Below are positions 1-11,405 of a stretch of 64,000 nt of DNA, piece after piece (the stretch's first letter is position 1; every line of letters starts with the position of its first letter). The notes beneath the pieces are model-generated. The model did not search any database. It saw nothing but the letters and a program-made list of their open reading frames with translations, and was not told where the DNA came from. The position numbers were made by a program, and so were the translations under genes. Source of the DNA: Trametopsis cervina (Eukaryota; Basidiomycota; Agaricomycetes; Polyporales; Irpicaceae); the NCBI GenBank assembly GCA_022385755.1, contig MU278358.1, forward strand, positions 449,133 to 513,132, given 5' to 3'.

Positions 1-57
1 ATTCACACAGAGTCAGTAATCACGTCATGACGGAAAGCTTTCAGTATGCAACCGCAC

Positions 58-2142
58 CTTCCATGTCAACCCTTCTCCCGAGTGTCCGTTTCCACTGCTT
101 CCCAGCGCGGGCAATTCGTCGGAGACGCCTGTCGCCGTCGATGGGTCTCCGCTGCTCAGCAGGAAGTCGTGCTGCAGTCGAATTTGCAGCTTTCAGAACA
201 GATTTCGTGGCGCCTGAAAAGAATGCATGAATGTTATAGATCTCCTGATACGACGGAGACAGTGGGATGTAGTGTAACCTGGAGAAAGCGCAGTAGTCAG
301 ACGTGCAGAAAACGCGTTGCGAGCGACGCCACACGAACCAGGGTTGTATCCACTCTCCAAAAAACTCGCGGTACACGCTGGCCTTGACCACCGCGCTGTC
401 AGATTCGAGGAACGAGAAGAAGCGGCCGGAGTAACCCATGCCATCCACGTCGACTAGGTATTTGTGTTTCCAATGGTCACCCAAATTGACGCCGTGTTCA
501 TCGAATCTGTGGTCTCTGACCAGGGCTCCAGGGCCACCCGGGAAATTGAAGGTGTCGATCAATTTGACGAATGCCACATCCATGACCTCTTCATTCAGCC
601 TGCCTATTGGCACCTCCTGATAGGTGTACGTGCTGGAGCCGGGAGGATCGGCAAAAAGTATCGTACGGTTTGTCTGTGAAGTGTCACTGGCCATTCTGAC
701 GAACCTATATGAACACATAGTATAAGTGGGATTTCGAGATCCAGATTGTAATCAAATCCCACCGGTGACGTTGATACTGTGCAGCGAAGCCAGGAGGCGA
801 GCTACCGCCACCAGTCGACGCTCCTCTCCAAAAGATTTCATCACTCTTCTCTTCCCATGGAGTCTCCATGTGATCCACTGGACGAAGTTCCAGGTTCACA
901 GCATCCCACCCGTATGTGTACCGTCGGGTCTGGCCGTGATAGTAGTGACTTGGCACTCGGATATCCAGGTAGCCCGGCGCCTTGGCTGGTGAAAGTATAG
1001 GGAACAGCACTGGAATAGTTCGCCAGTCGGAGAAGAAATGGCCCTGGTTGTAATGTGCCCATGGGTTTTCGCAGAAAGAGTAATTGCCTTGCAGATCCTC
1101 TGCGAATGAGAACTCATCACTCTGGGCAGTCAACTGGCTTAAGCGAGCCTGCTGTCCCAATGAAGAGGCCCGTGTTGAAGTGTAAAGTCTTCGGGCTGAG
1201 GATCCAGGCTCGCAAGTGCGACGGAAGGCTTCCCACACATTGCCCTCACCGCGCCAATCTGGGGCATATTGACCACTCAATTGCTCAGCAACAGCACCTA
1301 CAACGCGTTAACAGTGGGTGAAATACAGGCAACTGCGTTACATACCCTCGGTAAGGTTTGGATATTTTCTGTGTTCCCAAGGAACCAGTATACGCCCTTC
1401 CGCCATCGCGTTTATTGGAAAATCCAAGTCGGGTAGCTGGAGGACAGTAGATTATGATAAGTATCTCTTGGTGCAATCACGTATGTACCTTATCCACAAA
1501 CTTCTCTATCATCAGCGCAAAACCTTTGGCACGAGCACTGACCCCTTCTGGGTTATCAAATCCGTCCTTAATGTCAACCGCTGCGCTGTCCCCATTACGA
1601 ACTTTGACGACCTCAACGGATGGAAGGTGACCGGCCTAGACGCGATCAGACTTCAGCACACGTAACTCGACATACAGAAGCATGTTACTCACTAAAGATG
1701 CTCGTTGCCTAAACTCAGCGGGATCGAGGCTCCAGAAAGGTTCCAGGTCCTCTGTAATAGCGTTGTACTCATCCACCATAAGGACGCCATTATCCTGAAT
1801 GAATTTCCACCAATCATCGAAGCCTTTCGGTGGGTCCCGACCGAACCTCCGCTTGTATTCAGTAACAGCTTGAGGTAGTGTTTTGCTCTGCCGAGCCAGA
1901 AGGGTACGGAATTTGGCTTCAGCATCCGCCATGAGCTTCGGGATAGGATGCTCTTTAACAGAAGGTCTCGAGTATCCCTTGACAAGAGACAGTAGTTGCG
2001 GTGCCTTCGGGATGAGCGAGTTATCCGGGAAGATACCGTGCGCCGTCCTACGAGCAGACCACAGCCCTGCCTGCATGAACACGGCACATACTGCAATTAT
2101 GAAGAATACGCCTCTCTTTGAACCTGGGATTGTTTCAAGCAT
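58..2142 (-). CDS. Glycosyltransferase family 90 (CAP10-domain) protein, partial
   Basis: Type II Golgi/ER-like glycosyltransferase of the GT90/CAP10 family, related to cryptococcal capsule proteins; the donor and acceptor sugars cannot be read from sequence. Model: complement of 58..278, 339..704, 763..1297, 1346..1436, 1489..1635 and 1693..2142, all with GT-AG introns of 48-60 nt in phase. The ATG at 2142 is preferred over an upstream TTG. A hydrophobic anchor follows (GVFFIIAVCAVF, about residues 10-30). The CAP10 signature lies in exon 4 (EIFWRGASTGG) and continues across the intron into FVRMASDTS. Later motifs are LVDVDGMGYSGRF and LHYIPLSPSYQEIYNI. The sixth coding exon ends at a donor (GTGCGG at 57-52), so the C-terminus lies outside the window. 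An in-frame stop at 41-43 would otherwise end the protein early, but family members continue past this point. It is divergent from the JAMM protease gene. Confidence 0.85.
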
Positions 2143-2668
2143 CGTGGCCGCCAAGCTCCAAGCGTCAAGCAAGAGCCTTGCTTAGAACGCTAACCTTGTG
2201 CTGAAGAGCACCGAGGACGAGGACAGGTAACTTGGAGAAAGGATGAGCAGGGAGGTATGATAGGTTTAATGATCAGCTGCTGGCTCAAGCTAGTTCGGTT
2301 CGCGCAAACGGGAATTTGATCGTGAAACCGAACCCAGTGTCCGTTCTTAGTCACAAGCGTGTGACATTTCCTTTTCAGGACCCCTGACCTTGAAGGTACG
2401 CTCGACCTGTGCTGCTCGAAGTGCCCAACGGCGACAAGGATGGAATTCTGTCCTCGCCATCGTATGCTCTTGACCTGTGGCGTCCTCGTTGCGTGATTAA
2501 CAATATCAGTGTCCCTAGTGAACTTCAAGTCCGCTTCCGGAACAACAAGGGTTACCGCAGCTGCGAATAGCGGAGAACGTTGAAGCGGCAGTGCGTAGCA
2601 TCCATAACTCGGATCTATCCCACGACCTTTCACTCTGACTACGTCTACCCTCAACTTCAGCAGACAGT
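2143..2668. promoter_or_regulatory. Divergent intergenic region, GT90 / AMSH-like
   Basis: The 526 bp separate two divergent start codons and must hold both promoters. I see no convincing TATA box, repeat or extra gene. Confidence 0.4.
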
Positions 2669-5075
2669 ATGAGTAACCCAAGCTCTAATAGACACGAGCA
2701 AGGCCCTTCGCGTCAAGATCAGTATCGTCCACGGTCAATCACTGAACTAGCGGCAGAGGCCAATGAAGGACTCTGGGATCCCACCAAGCCTTTGAAGCAT
2801 TGGTTACGCACAGCAGAGAAGGCTCGCAAGGATGGGAATGTCTATGTGGAAGCCCAAGATTACGAGCTGGGTTTCATCGAATACGCAAAAGCCGCCACAC
2901 TCGTACTGGAGAAACTGCCCAACCACAAGGAGTACCAATCTTTACTGAGTCCTTTGCAGCGCAAAAATCTCGGGATGGTGAGTTCGCACCACATCTTGCG
3001 CAGGCTACTGCGCCTAACCAATTCATTGTCTCAGAACGGCCAGGAGATCCTCGATAGTCTGAGCGAACTGAAACCATTATTAGTCGATCGTTATGAAAGA
3101 TGGATAGCTCAGGGTGGCTCCCCCGATGCACCAACTCGTCCCCGCGCCGCAGAGATCTTAACACGGGATGAGGTTATTAAGAGAAGGCGTGATCAAGAAC
3201 GTGCAGTGCAGGCTCAAGAAGCGATTCAGAGAGAGGTGGAATGGAGAATGCAGGATAGTGCACGCAGGCAAGCAGAAGAGAGGGAGAGGAGAGTACAAGA
3301 GGAAGCAGCATGGGCGCGACAATCACACGAGGTGAGGCAGCGCGAGCTCGACGAAGCAAAGCGCCTCGAGGCGAGAGAAGCAGCTGAATACGAAAGGGCA
3401 GCGGCCAGGCGGGGGTATGTCTATTCGGACGAGGAGAGGAAAGAAGAGGAGAAACGTCGGAGGCAGCTGGAAAGGAGACGTGAAGAACAAGAAGGCATCC
3501 TGCGGAGACAGCAAGAGGCTGATGCAGCTGCCAGGGCTGCCAGGCGCGAGATTGCTACGTCAACTCCAACGTCGGATCTGTTGTATCGACGCTCACAGGA
3601 GCCTGAGACACTCCCAAGAGGTGGTTATCCTGACTCTTCAACAGGTTACAGACCAAGCACGCCACAGGGCGCGCGCCCGTCGAGCTCCTCTCAGGGTCGC
3701 TCTACATTCAACGGGCCATATGTTTTACCGCTTGAGAGCCCCATGAAGTATGAGGATGACACCGATACCGATGAACGTAGTGATGACAGTCATGTCGTGC
3801 GACGTGCTCAAAACGCAGACCGAGTGCCATTGAAGGCAGGTAGTTCGAATTTGAGGTATGTAACGATACCGCCATTGGCGAGAGACCTGCCTCATACTTT
3901 TCCTAGTATCAACTACACAACTCCTATAACCACGACTTCTCCTGCTCCTCCTGATCTAGGACATGTGCAATACCCAACGCTGATGTCTCAGCATCAGCTC
4001 AAGCAGGGTTATACGCCCTCATTGCGCTCCATGTTTCTACAGCCATCCACCGAACAGCCCTCGTCGTCCTCTTTACTTCTCGAGACAAAGCCGTCTAATT
4101 CACTGTATGCCAATATTCTCCCTAAGCCTCCGGCACCCCCACCACCTCATTACCTTCCCGGAATGCCCATAGCAGATCCTTTCCAGCCGCCTCGCGAAGT
4201 ACAACATGGGGGAAGCCAGCGTGGGCCATCGCCATCCAGTCGACCACCGCTTCCCGCAGTGCCTCCTCCACCCACACTCCCGAGCTCCTCTCGAATCGTG
4301 CGCGGTGCATCTACTGACTCGCAATTACCCGAGTTGAAGCCTGTGAAGATGCCTCGAGATTGTTTGTCTCGCTTCCTATCTATAGCTCGCGTGAACACAG
4401 AGCGGAACAAAGAAACCTGCGGACTGTTACTTGGGAAGGAGGTAAAGGGCAGGTATATTGTTTCAGTGTTACTGATCCCGAAGCAACATTCTACGAGTGA
4501 TACTTGCACGATGGATGAGGAAGAGCTTGTATTACAGATCACGGAGCAGCGGAAGCTGATAACTCTGGGTTGGGTAAGCGCTTTCCATCGCTGGCAATTA
4601 CTTCTATTCATCGGTATCTATCGCAGATACATACCCATCCAACTCAATCATGTACGAGCCCAAACCCTTCTGTTCGCAAAACCGCTTATTCATGTGTAAT
4701 CCAGGTTTCATGTCCTCAGTCGATCTTCATACCCACTCAGGATTCCAGAGAATGTTGCCAGAGTCTTTTGCGGTTGTCTGTGCACCCAGTTCCCAACCAA
4801 CGTAAGACCATTCGACCTAGTAACTGTTGTATTGGAAGCTCTGACAGTATCTCTCAGCTTTGGTATATTCCGCTTGACCGACCCAGAAGGCCTCCAGACG
4901 ATACTGCAATGTAACGCTAAGGAGGCTTTTCATCCCCACCCAGATGTCGCCATCTACACCGTAAGTATCACCACCTTGATGTTTGCACAGTAATTACCTA
5001 ACCTCTCTATAGGACTGCGACAGCAATCATGTTCAAATCAAGGATATACCGATAGAAATCGTCGATTTACGCTAA
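2669..5075 (+). CDS. AMSH/Sst2-like JAMM deubiquitinase (STAM-binding protein family)
   Basis: Zinc metalloprotease expected to remove K63-linked ubiquitin from endosomal cargo at ESCRT-0. Model: 2669..4573, 4627..4651, 4705..4801, 4858..4960, 5013..5075, giving 730 aa. The N-terminus (about residues 15-130) is a helical USP8-dimerisation/MIT-like domain ([30 protein letters not shown]). A charged coiled coil (about 165-300) and a Ser/Pro-rich linker with [10 protein letters not shown] follow. The C-terminal MPN+ domain has the catalytic Glu near residue 582 ([10 protein letters not shown]) and the JAMM motif H637-T-H639 followed by S647 and D650. It ends with [14 protein letters not shown], a typical AMSH-family tail. 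The JAMM motif is split by an intron: a 25-nt microexon encodes IHTHPTQS. The family call is firm; substrate linkage is inferred from the family. Confidence 0.93.
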
Positions 5076-5236
5076 TTACGACTTGGATCCTTTGCCCAAT
5101 ACTGTATTTATCTAGCACTAGGAATTTGTAACTTCATGCCACGGAATGTATATCTTTAGCGATGATTGTATTCTTGCAGGGAGACAAACGAGGTTTTGTC
5201 ATGGAACCATCGCGCAGCATTGAGCTTCGTCTTTCG

Positions 5237-5659
5237 CTCCGCAGTCTTATGTCTCTATCCCTTATCGGAAGCATCCTGATGATATCTTTTGTGCTGTGGC
5301 GGAAGCTATTGGATATGACCCTCGACCCATGGGTACGATGTGCGGCACCGATGATGGCTATAATTCATGCGAAAGATACTTCACTGCGGCGGCTTCCCCT
5401 GGCCGCATGAGAACTGACGCACAAATGGCACGCAGAATTTGTCTAATAGAAAGAGGTACACGACAGCATCGAGGTCCGAGAATATTACGGAGAGCAGCGC
5501 AACGACAAAGTGGCTATAGTCATAGCAGAGAAAATACACCTAAAGAAACTGGAGTGCACGGTGAAATACGGCAAGGTTGGGCTCATAAACGTCTACCAGA
5601 GCGAAATGTCCAACCCCTTCCACCACAAGGGGCGCAAAGAGATGCCAGACTTTCAGTAG
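5237..5659 (+). other. Coding-like fragment, unidentified
   Basis: Two stretches read like real protein, in different frames. About 5237-5450 gives SYVSIPYRKHPDDIFCAV and continues through AEAIGYDPRPMG. About 5456-5659 gives HDSIEVREYYGEQRNDK and ends NPFHHKGRKEMPDFQ before a TAG at 5657. An AG acceptor precedes each (…CTCCGCAG and …TCTAATAG), but I cannot find a donor that keeps phase between them. It could be a short spliced gene or the remnant of one. It lies between the 3' end of the JAMM gene and the convergent methyltransferase gene, whose stop codon it nearly touches. I do not recognise the family. Confidence 0.3.
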
Positions 5660-6834
5660 TCCGGAGTAATGAGGGCATGGCGTCCCTTGATATTTATAAA
5701 GGAGTACTAAAACAATTCACGGTCGTCAAGATCCACCAAAAATAGAATAGTCGGGAGACATAGGTACTGACCTCCGCGAGGTCAGGCAGTGAGCGGAAGG
5801 CGCTGACATAGGGCAGGTTTGCCTCCGTCCAGAAGGGGCGGAAACCAGCCTTTTCCAACATCTCCCACCACTCATTGAATCTCTCAAACTTCCCTTCGCC
5901 CTTCCATGCGTGAATCTCGATCTGCATCTGGCCAACGGGGAGGGTGGGTCCTCCAGGGACAGTGTAAGGTCGGATAAACTCTTCCAAGACAGTGAACTCG
6001 GCGCCCTCGATATCGATCTTGAAGATGTCAATAAAGTCATGGCCATTCTTGTGCATGAGCGACCGTAACGTATATTCTGGGGGGTTACTTTCGTGGTTGT
6101 CGACGCTGGAGAGCTTGTAAGGGAAGAAGTTCGCGCGTGCTTTGTACTCGGGGTTGTTGCTTATTTGGGGGCCGAAGTCAGAGACACTGAAGTCATAGCC
6201 CCATACTTCGCAGTTTGGCGTGAGTTCGAAGAGGTCGGCCTCGAATGATGAATCCCAGTTCACTCCGATGGAATAAGTGACGCAAGGTGCGTGCTGTTGG
6301 GCAATACGCTCGATCCCGCACATCCACTTGCCTCCATCGCCCCAATTGCCGAGCCGTTGAATGCGATGTGGGCAGTTAAATCCAGCGACGTAGTAGTCCC
6401 CTAAGTTCAAAGCCGCGTTACAATGCAATTACTAAGAAGAAATACCGCCGTGCATGATAGGAAGGCGCTTACATAGGACGAGTATATTGCCAGGAGGAAA
6501 GCTGCAAAATAAGAATGTCATGAAGTGGTTCGCTGGTGAGGTTGGCAAGTGCTTACGGGTCGACCTTGTCTGGAGTAGGACCCCACTTTTGAATAAGGGC
6601 GGCTCGTCGAGGAAGGATGCGACGCTGATAGTTAAATTCCTCTCTCTGAACAAACTCTTCCAATGACACGGTGCGAATCTTGGTAGAGGGCATGGCCACG
6701 TCGGTAGTGAGCCCTGATGACGTGCCCGGATAGCGAGGTAAAAGTAACAGCACGGTGGTGAAGAGGAGGAGCATGCCAAGGAGGGAAGCATAACGAGGGT
6801 TCCGTGCAATACTAGCGGGGGTAAACTGAGCCAT
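5653..6834 (-). CDS. METTL24-like membrane-anchored methyltransferase domain protein
   Basis: Model: complement of 5653..5706, 5772..6400, 6473..6501, 6557..6834, giving 329 aa. The N-terminus has one membrane helix (SLLGMLLLFTTVLLLL, about residues 16-33), which predicts a type II Golgi/ER topology. The luminal part carries the family pattern NCPHRIQRLGNWGDGGKWMC, the SAM-region YSIGVNWDSSFE and GYDFSVSDFG, and the acidic FKIDIEGAEF also seen in FkbM-like enzymes. The end is YSFINIKGRHALITPDY. A 29-nt microexon (6473..6501) encodes FPPGNILVL and is needed to keep phase. Its 3' acceptor at 6401 was chosen because it restores the conserved W-D-Y-Y before NCPH. The substrate is unknown. The gene is convergent with the coding-like fragment and the JAMM gene, and its 5' side faces a 2.7-kb desert. 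Confidence 0.85.
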
Positions 6835-9564
6835 GGTGGGGTGAGTAGCACGTCGAGAAGTGCTGCTAATTGCGGATGAGGGGAACAGAAGAACGCGGCC
6901 AGGTGGATAGAGTGGTGAAGAAAGAGAAAACGGAGGGGGTGGGAATGAAATATATGGGAGCGGCAATCCTCACGGAGCAAGTCAGATGAGCCCGTATCTA
7001 AACAACGATATGCAAGCCGTACGTGTCGGCCGTGGTATGATTAATGCATAGAAGATCCTGGTAACCCACCCGTTAGGTTGTGGCCTAGTAGCGCGGGAAA
7101 AGCATGTACCAGCCGATGCCGGCCACAACTTATGATATCCAGACTCGTGCCCGGTTCTTTCTTGGGGTCTTAGGAACCCTATTGGAGTTATGTCTGTAAT
7201 TTGAGGACCCTATGGACCGTAGGAGTAAGCCTGGACACAAATACCACGCTAGAATGGCTAAGGTGTCAGCTGCCGTTTTGATAATCACCCGAGGCGTAGC
7301 GGCAAAACAACTCACAGCATTCCCAGATCCTCAGTGGCATGTCTGGTTCTAGAAGGTGGACTGACGCTGTAAAGGCTTCTGTACACTCGGGGGAACGTGC
7401 ATTCAGCCGTGCGCTAGCATCACTAAAATTCTGGACCGCTCAAAAATTAGATCGCAATCATAGTGAAGCTTGAACAGGGAATACGCTTACATATTCCCAT
7501 ATTCCCGGGTTTGTGGTATTTTTCAAACACCCGTAGCAACCAGCCCGTGCAGACATCTAACACGGTCTCGGATGATCACTTCGCGTCGATGAGGATGTTC
7601 TGGCAGCGGGCATGAACCCCGCGGCGGGGGCACAAAATATGTTCTATGGTATATCGTATCACACTCTGCTTCTGTTCGACATGTTACTTCCCGTATCACT
7701 TAAGCCAGTCCGACGAAGTCTGGCAATCAAGTCACCGCTTAACTTTTGGGAGAGCAACCAACGGCCTTAAGACCGTTTTCTGGTGTATGAATCGCGTCAG
7801 TCGCGCAATATCGGCCTACAGAGATCAGAAAGCGACTTACAATATACAAAGAGCCTCTTTTACGGGCATGCTATGGCGGTGCTGAAGCGTCCTACGACCC
7901 GAGGCGCCAGACGATCGACGCACTACGCAATCAAACACGGCGTGACAGTGCCAAACACATTGTTCTGAAAAAGGAAGGTCCCGACATTTGGGTGCTCAGC
8001 AGCAGCGGCCATAGATCTCCGTCTCAACGAACCACTTACCAATCATGATCAGTATGCAAGCGTTGCTCCAGGACCAACACGCACACATTACCCGGCATCG
8101 CGAGACCTGGGACCCCTGGTACGTCCGTTCTGTTTGTCACGTCACGGGCGAGTGACAACACTTCTACGCTCACATATCGCCTGCTCTGTTCAGCTTTATT
8201 ATCAGGGTGAGTCGGCTGGAAAAGAGCCCTGAAGAATGTGTCAGACGCGTGTAATCCCTGGACATGTGGCACATGCACAGATCGGCGCAACCGGCAGCAG
8301 CTTGATGTTCCTTTCCGTATATCCCTCGAGTAGCGACTTCAGCAGAATCTACAGTTATGCATCCCCCTTCACTTGAAGTGTTTCTCAGTTCCTATAACCC
8401 CCTATGATGTGGTGGACATTCGACAAGGCGGCGCTATATATCTGTCAAGCATTGACCCCGCGGATATTTGGTAGATGCCAGATTCGCGTACGAGGGTGAC
8501 AGACATGAGAAGAATTTCCGTTGAGAGATTTGACGGAGAATATTTTAATTCCATAGAAGGGGGTATCGCGGCGCAGTGTGGTCACTTAGTTTGAAGTCCG
8601 TTGGACAGATGAATTGTTATACCAGAGGAAGCCGTATCAACTCATCTTTCGATCTGGCGGGATTAGAAAGAAAATTTAATTACATGATCAGGGACATATT
8701 CTCGGTTTATAATCTGTGGTGATACTCACCTCAACAATTCCTCGTTAACGGACCATACCGAGGCAATTACCGACAGTATGTTGTGGCTTGTAGCACGGTC
8801 CACTGTATGGTGCGCAGTCTATCTCCAGAACGTCATGAAGTTCGCCTGCGTATGTCCCATGCACGTCCCTCTCCGCATGTGAGTTGCTTGGCACAAGAGC
8901 GCGTAGATATCGTCGGAGCCCTACGAGTGGCCCATGACCGCAGCGTCGTGTTCGAGCGTATCATCCTATACAAACAGTTCTCAGTCTCTAGACGGCGCCT
9001 TTCATGTACCTTCTATTGCAGGAACGCTACTGCGTGATGCACCGCCTCAATTGAATGCTCGCGTCGCTTGATAGCTAGCGCCAGCGAGGCAGGATTCTTT
9101 CCTGCGGTTCGGCTTCAGTTCCCCTGCGTTTCGCAGCGGCTTTTGTACATGTCGTGACGGATCGAATATTCCGTGGAAGACAATCCCGTCTCCCTCACTT
9201 TGAGAGATGTTTTCTAGTTTTGTCAGAATCATGAATAGAGTGTTCAGCGGCCAGACTCAGGATCATCGGGTTCGAGCGTGACACCTCACCGCTACTCGCA
9301 TCGATGGAAGGGACCCGGAAGCCTAGACGCTGTACGATATGAATTGACGGTGGTTTGTCAAGTTGCGCTCACCACGGTCATCAAGTTTATCTGCTCGTTA
9401 CTTGAGCGACTGCAGGTTCAGTGGTCATCGCTAAGCAAGAGAGACAACACGAACCGCGCGTCTAGTCTGGGCGTGAATTGCAAAGGGCGCATCATTTTGA
9501 TCGCTTGGAAATTGCATGGCCGCCAAACCCGGAAAGGCGCGCTCGAGTTCTGGCGACCGCCACC
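6835..9564. other. Gene-poor interval, 2.7 kb
   Basis: This is the longest stretch without a supported gene. Open frames here are short (under 90 codons), lack family motifs and have no plausible splice chains. I see no terminal repeats, transposase motifs or tRNA. The outer ends must hold the divergent promoters of the METTL24-like gene and the carnosine methyltransferase gene. Several stretches are AT-rich (around 8500-8720). Confidence 0.4.
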
Positions 9565-11268
9565 ATGCCGCTGGGCCCAGAAGATGTGGAGGAGGAACAG
9601 AGAGCGTTCGCAAAGGTCATTTCAACGTTTAAACAGTATGGGCCGTACGCGGTAAGTGGAAATCCGCCGCAACTATCTGGTGTCTGACCCGATAACACCT
9701 TCGAAGCTCACGGCGAACAATCGTCGTCGTAAGGACATCTACACGCTCTCCAGAGCAGATCAACAGCTGCTCAGTGAGCTGGGATACAAAGAGAAGCTGC
9801 AGGCCGTTGATCAGGCTATCCTCGCCAATGCGGAATTCTTGAATAAGATTGTGGCGAACACCCAGATGTTCGGACCGGGAGGCAACGAGCACTTCGACGA
9901 AGCGGACGCGCACGCCGGACCCTCGCACAGCCACTCTCACTCGCACGGTAATATCTATGGTATACCAATCTCTAAGTCCCACTAAACGATTCTTAGGGAG
10001 TCATGGCCATGATCACGGCCATGGTCATTCGCATGGAAGGCACTCGCAGGGAGAAATGCGACCGACGGACGCAGATATGGAGAAGTTGCGTAGCACGATC
10101 AAACAGTTTGTCAGAGACTGGAGTGAGGAGGTCAATCCTTCGCTCTCTTCTCTCTCCCCTGCTGCTGATCGTGAAACGTGCGACAGGGCAAAGCCGAGCG
10201 AGATGCATGCTACGCGCCGATGATTAATGGTCTCGTCCAGCACTTCCAGGATGTTCCTGAAGAAGAGAGGTGTGATGGATCTTATTTCTCAGTACAGATG
10301 CGCATACTTAATCCTTCCCGAGGTCGAATCTGAGAGTCCTTGTTCCTGGGGCGGGTCTATGCCGCCTTGCCTGGGACGTCGCGAATTTGGGTGAGCGCTC
10401 TTCGGCTCTGAGCTCATTCCGATGGCTGTCACAATTCTAACCGACCCCAGGCTTTGCGTGCCAGGGCAACGAGTTCTCGCACTACATGCTCCTTGCGTCA
10501 TTCTATATTCTCAACAGGTATGATGGCCTTGCCCTCCACTTCGGACCCGTCTCACGACCCAGCGCTCATCAGAACAGACGAGATCAACCAACATACACTC
10601 TATCCATACGTGCACTCTTTCTCGAATATACGCGATGAGCCTTCCATGCTTCGCCGCGTCAAGTTTCCAGATGTGAACCCCTCCTCCTTGTCAGCCGATT
10701 CGAACTTTTCGCTCGTCGCTGGTAAGCATGAACCAAGGGGATTGGGGTGCTTTGTTGCATACTCACGCGTTATAGGCGATTTTGAGGAGATATATGGCGG
10801 TGAAGAAGATGAGGATCCGGAAGAGCCGCAGGCTGGGCTGTTCGACGCCATCTTAACCTGTTTCTTCATAGACACGGTCTGCACACACCCTTACGTCCCT
10901 TGTACGCTTTCCTGACAGATACGTCGCGCAGGCGAAGAACATAGTAAACTACCTCCGTATAATCCATCGCAAGCTGGCGCCAGGCGGTGTATGGATCAAC
11001 TTGGGGCCCCTGTTGTGGCATTGGGAGAACAACACCTCGAATGATCCCTCTATTGAACTCTCGTTGGAAGAAGTCAAGGCCCTTGCACGTAAGATCGGCT
11101 TCGTGATCTCGGTTCGTTTCATCTGGTTATTCTGACTCTGGAGTCTCGCTACTGACATGTTTGCGGTAGAATGAAAGAGAGATTCACACGACGTACACGA
11201 ACAACAAGGACAGCATGTTGGGATACGTATATCACGCGTCCTACTTCACCGCCACCAAAGTCGAATGA
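9565..11268 (+). CDS. Carnosine N-methyltransferase-like protein (N2227 family)
   Basis: SAM-dependent methyltransferase of the N2227/CARNMT1 family, which in animals methylates the histidine of carnosine; the fungal substrate is not known from sequence. Ten exons: 9565..9651, 9707..9947, 9997..10130, 10187..10269, 10323..10390, 10451..10517, 10573..10721, 10776..10876, 10932..11111, 11170..11268 (402 aa). The start sits in a strong context (CGCCACCATGC). The SAM-binding loop is VLVPGAGLCR (about 187-196). Other family blocks are ACQGNEFSHYML, YPYVHSFSNI, FDAILTCFFIDT and GGVWINLGPLLWHW. The C-terminus is HASYFTATKVE. An unusual His-rich tract (about residues 101-127, SHSHSHSHG then SHGHDHGHGHSHG) interrupts the N-terminal helical region across an intron. 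The gene is convergent with the sugar transporter, 137 bp apart. Confidence 0.92.
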
Positions 11269-11405
11269 GAAATCTAAGAGACAAATGTATAACTGAATGT
11301 AAGAGAAATAGTATAGAAATTCATCCAAGCATTACTTGTATTACAAGGCATCGCGCTGTCGTTACCCCTCACATTACCCATTCATCAAAACCTCAACCCC
11401 AGGAT

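Noticed and set aside
41..57. In-frame TGA as the true end of the GT90 gene
   Set aside because: A good donor (AAG|GTGCGG) lies just before it and GT90 proteins normally extend further past the DME motif. It remains possible, so the gene is marked partial.
7646..9037. Short open frames of 60-85 codons in the gene desert
   Set aside because: No motif, no splice chain to neighbours and no coding-like composition; expected by chance.
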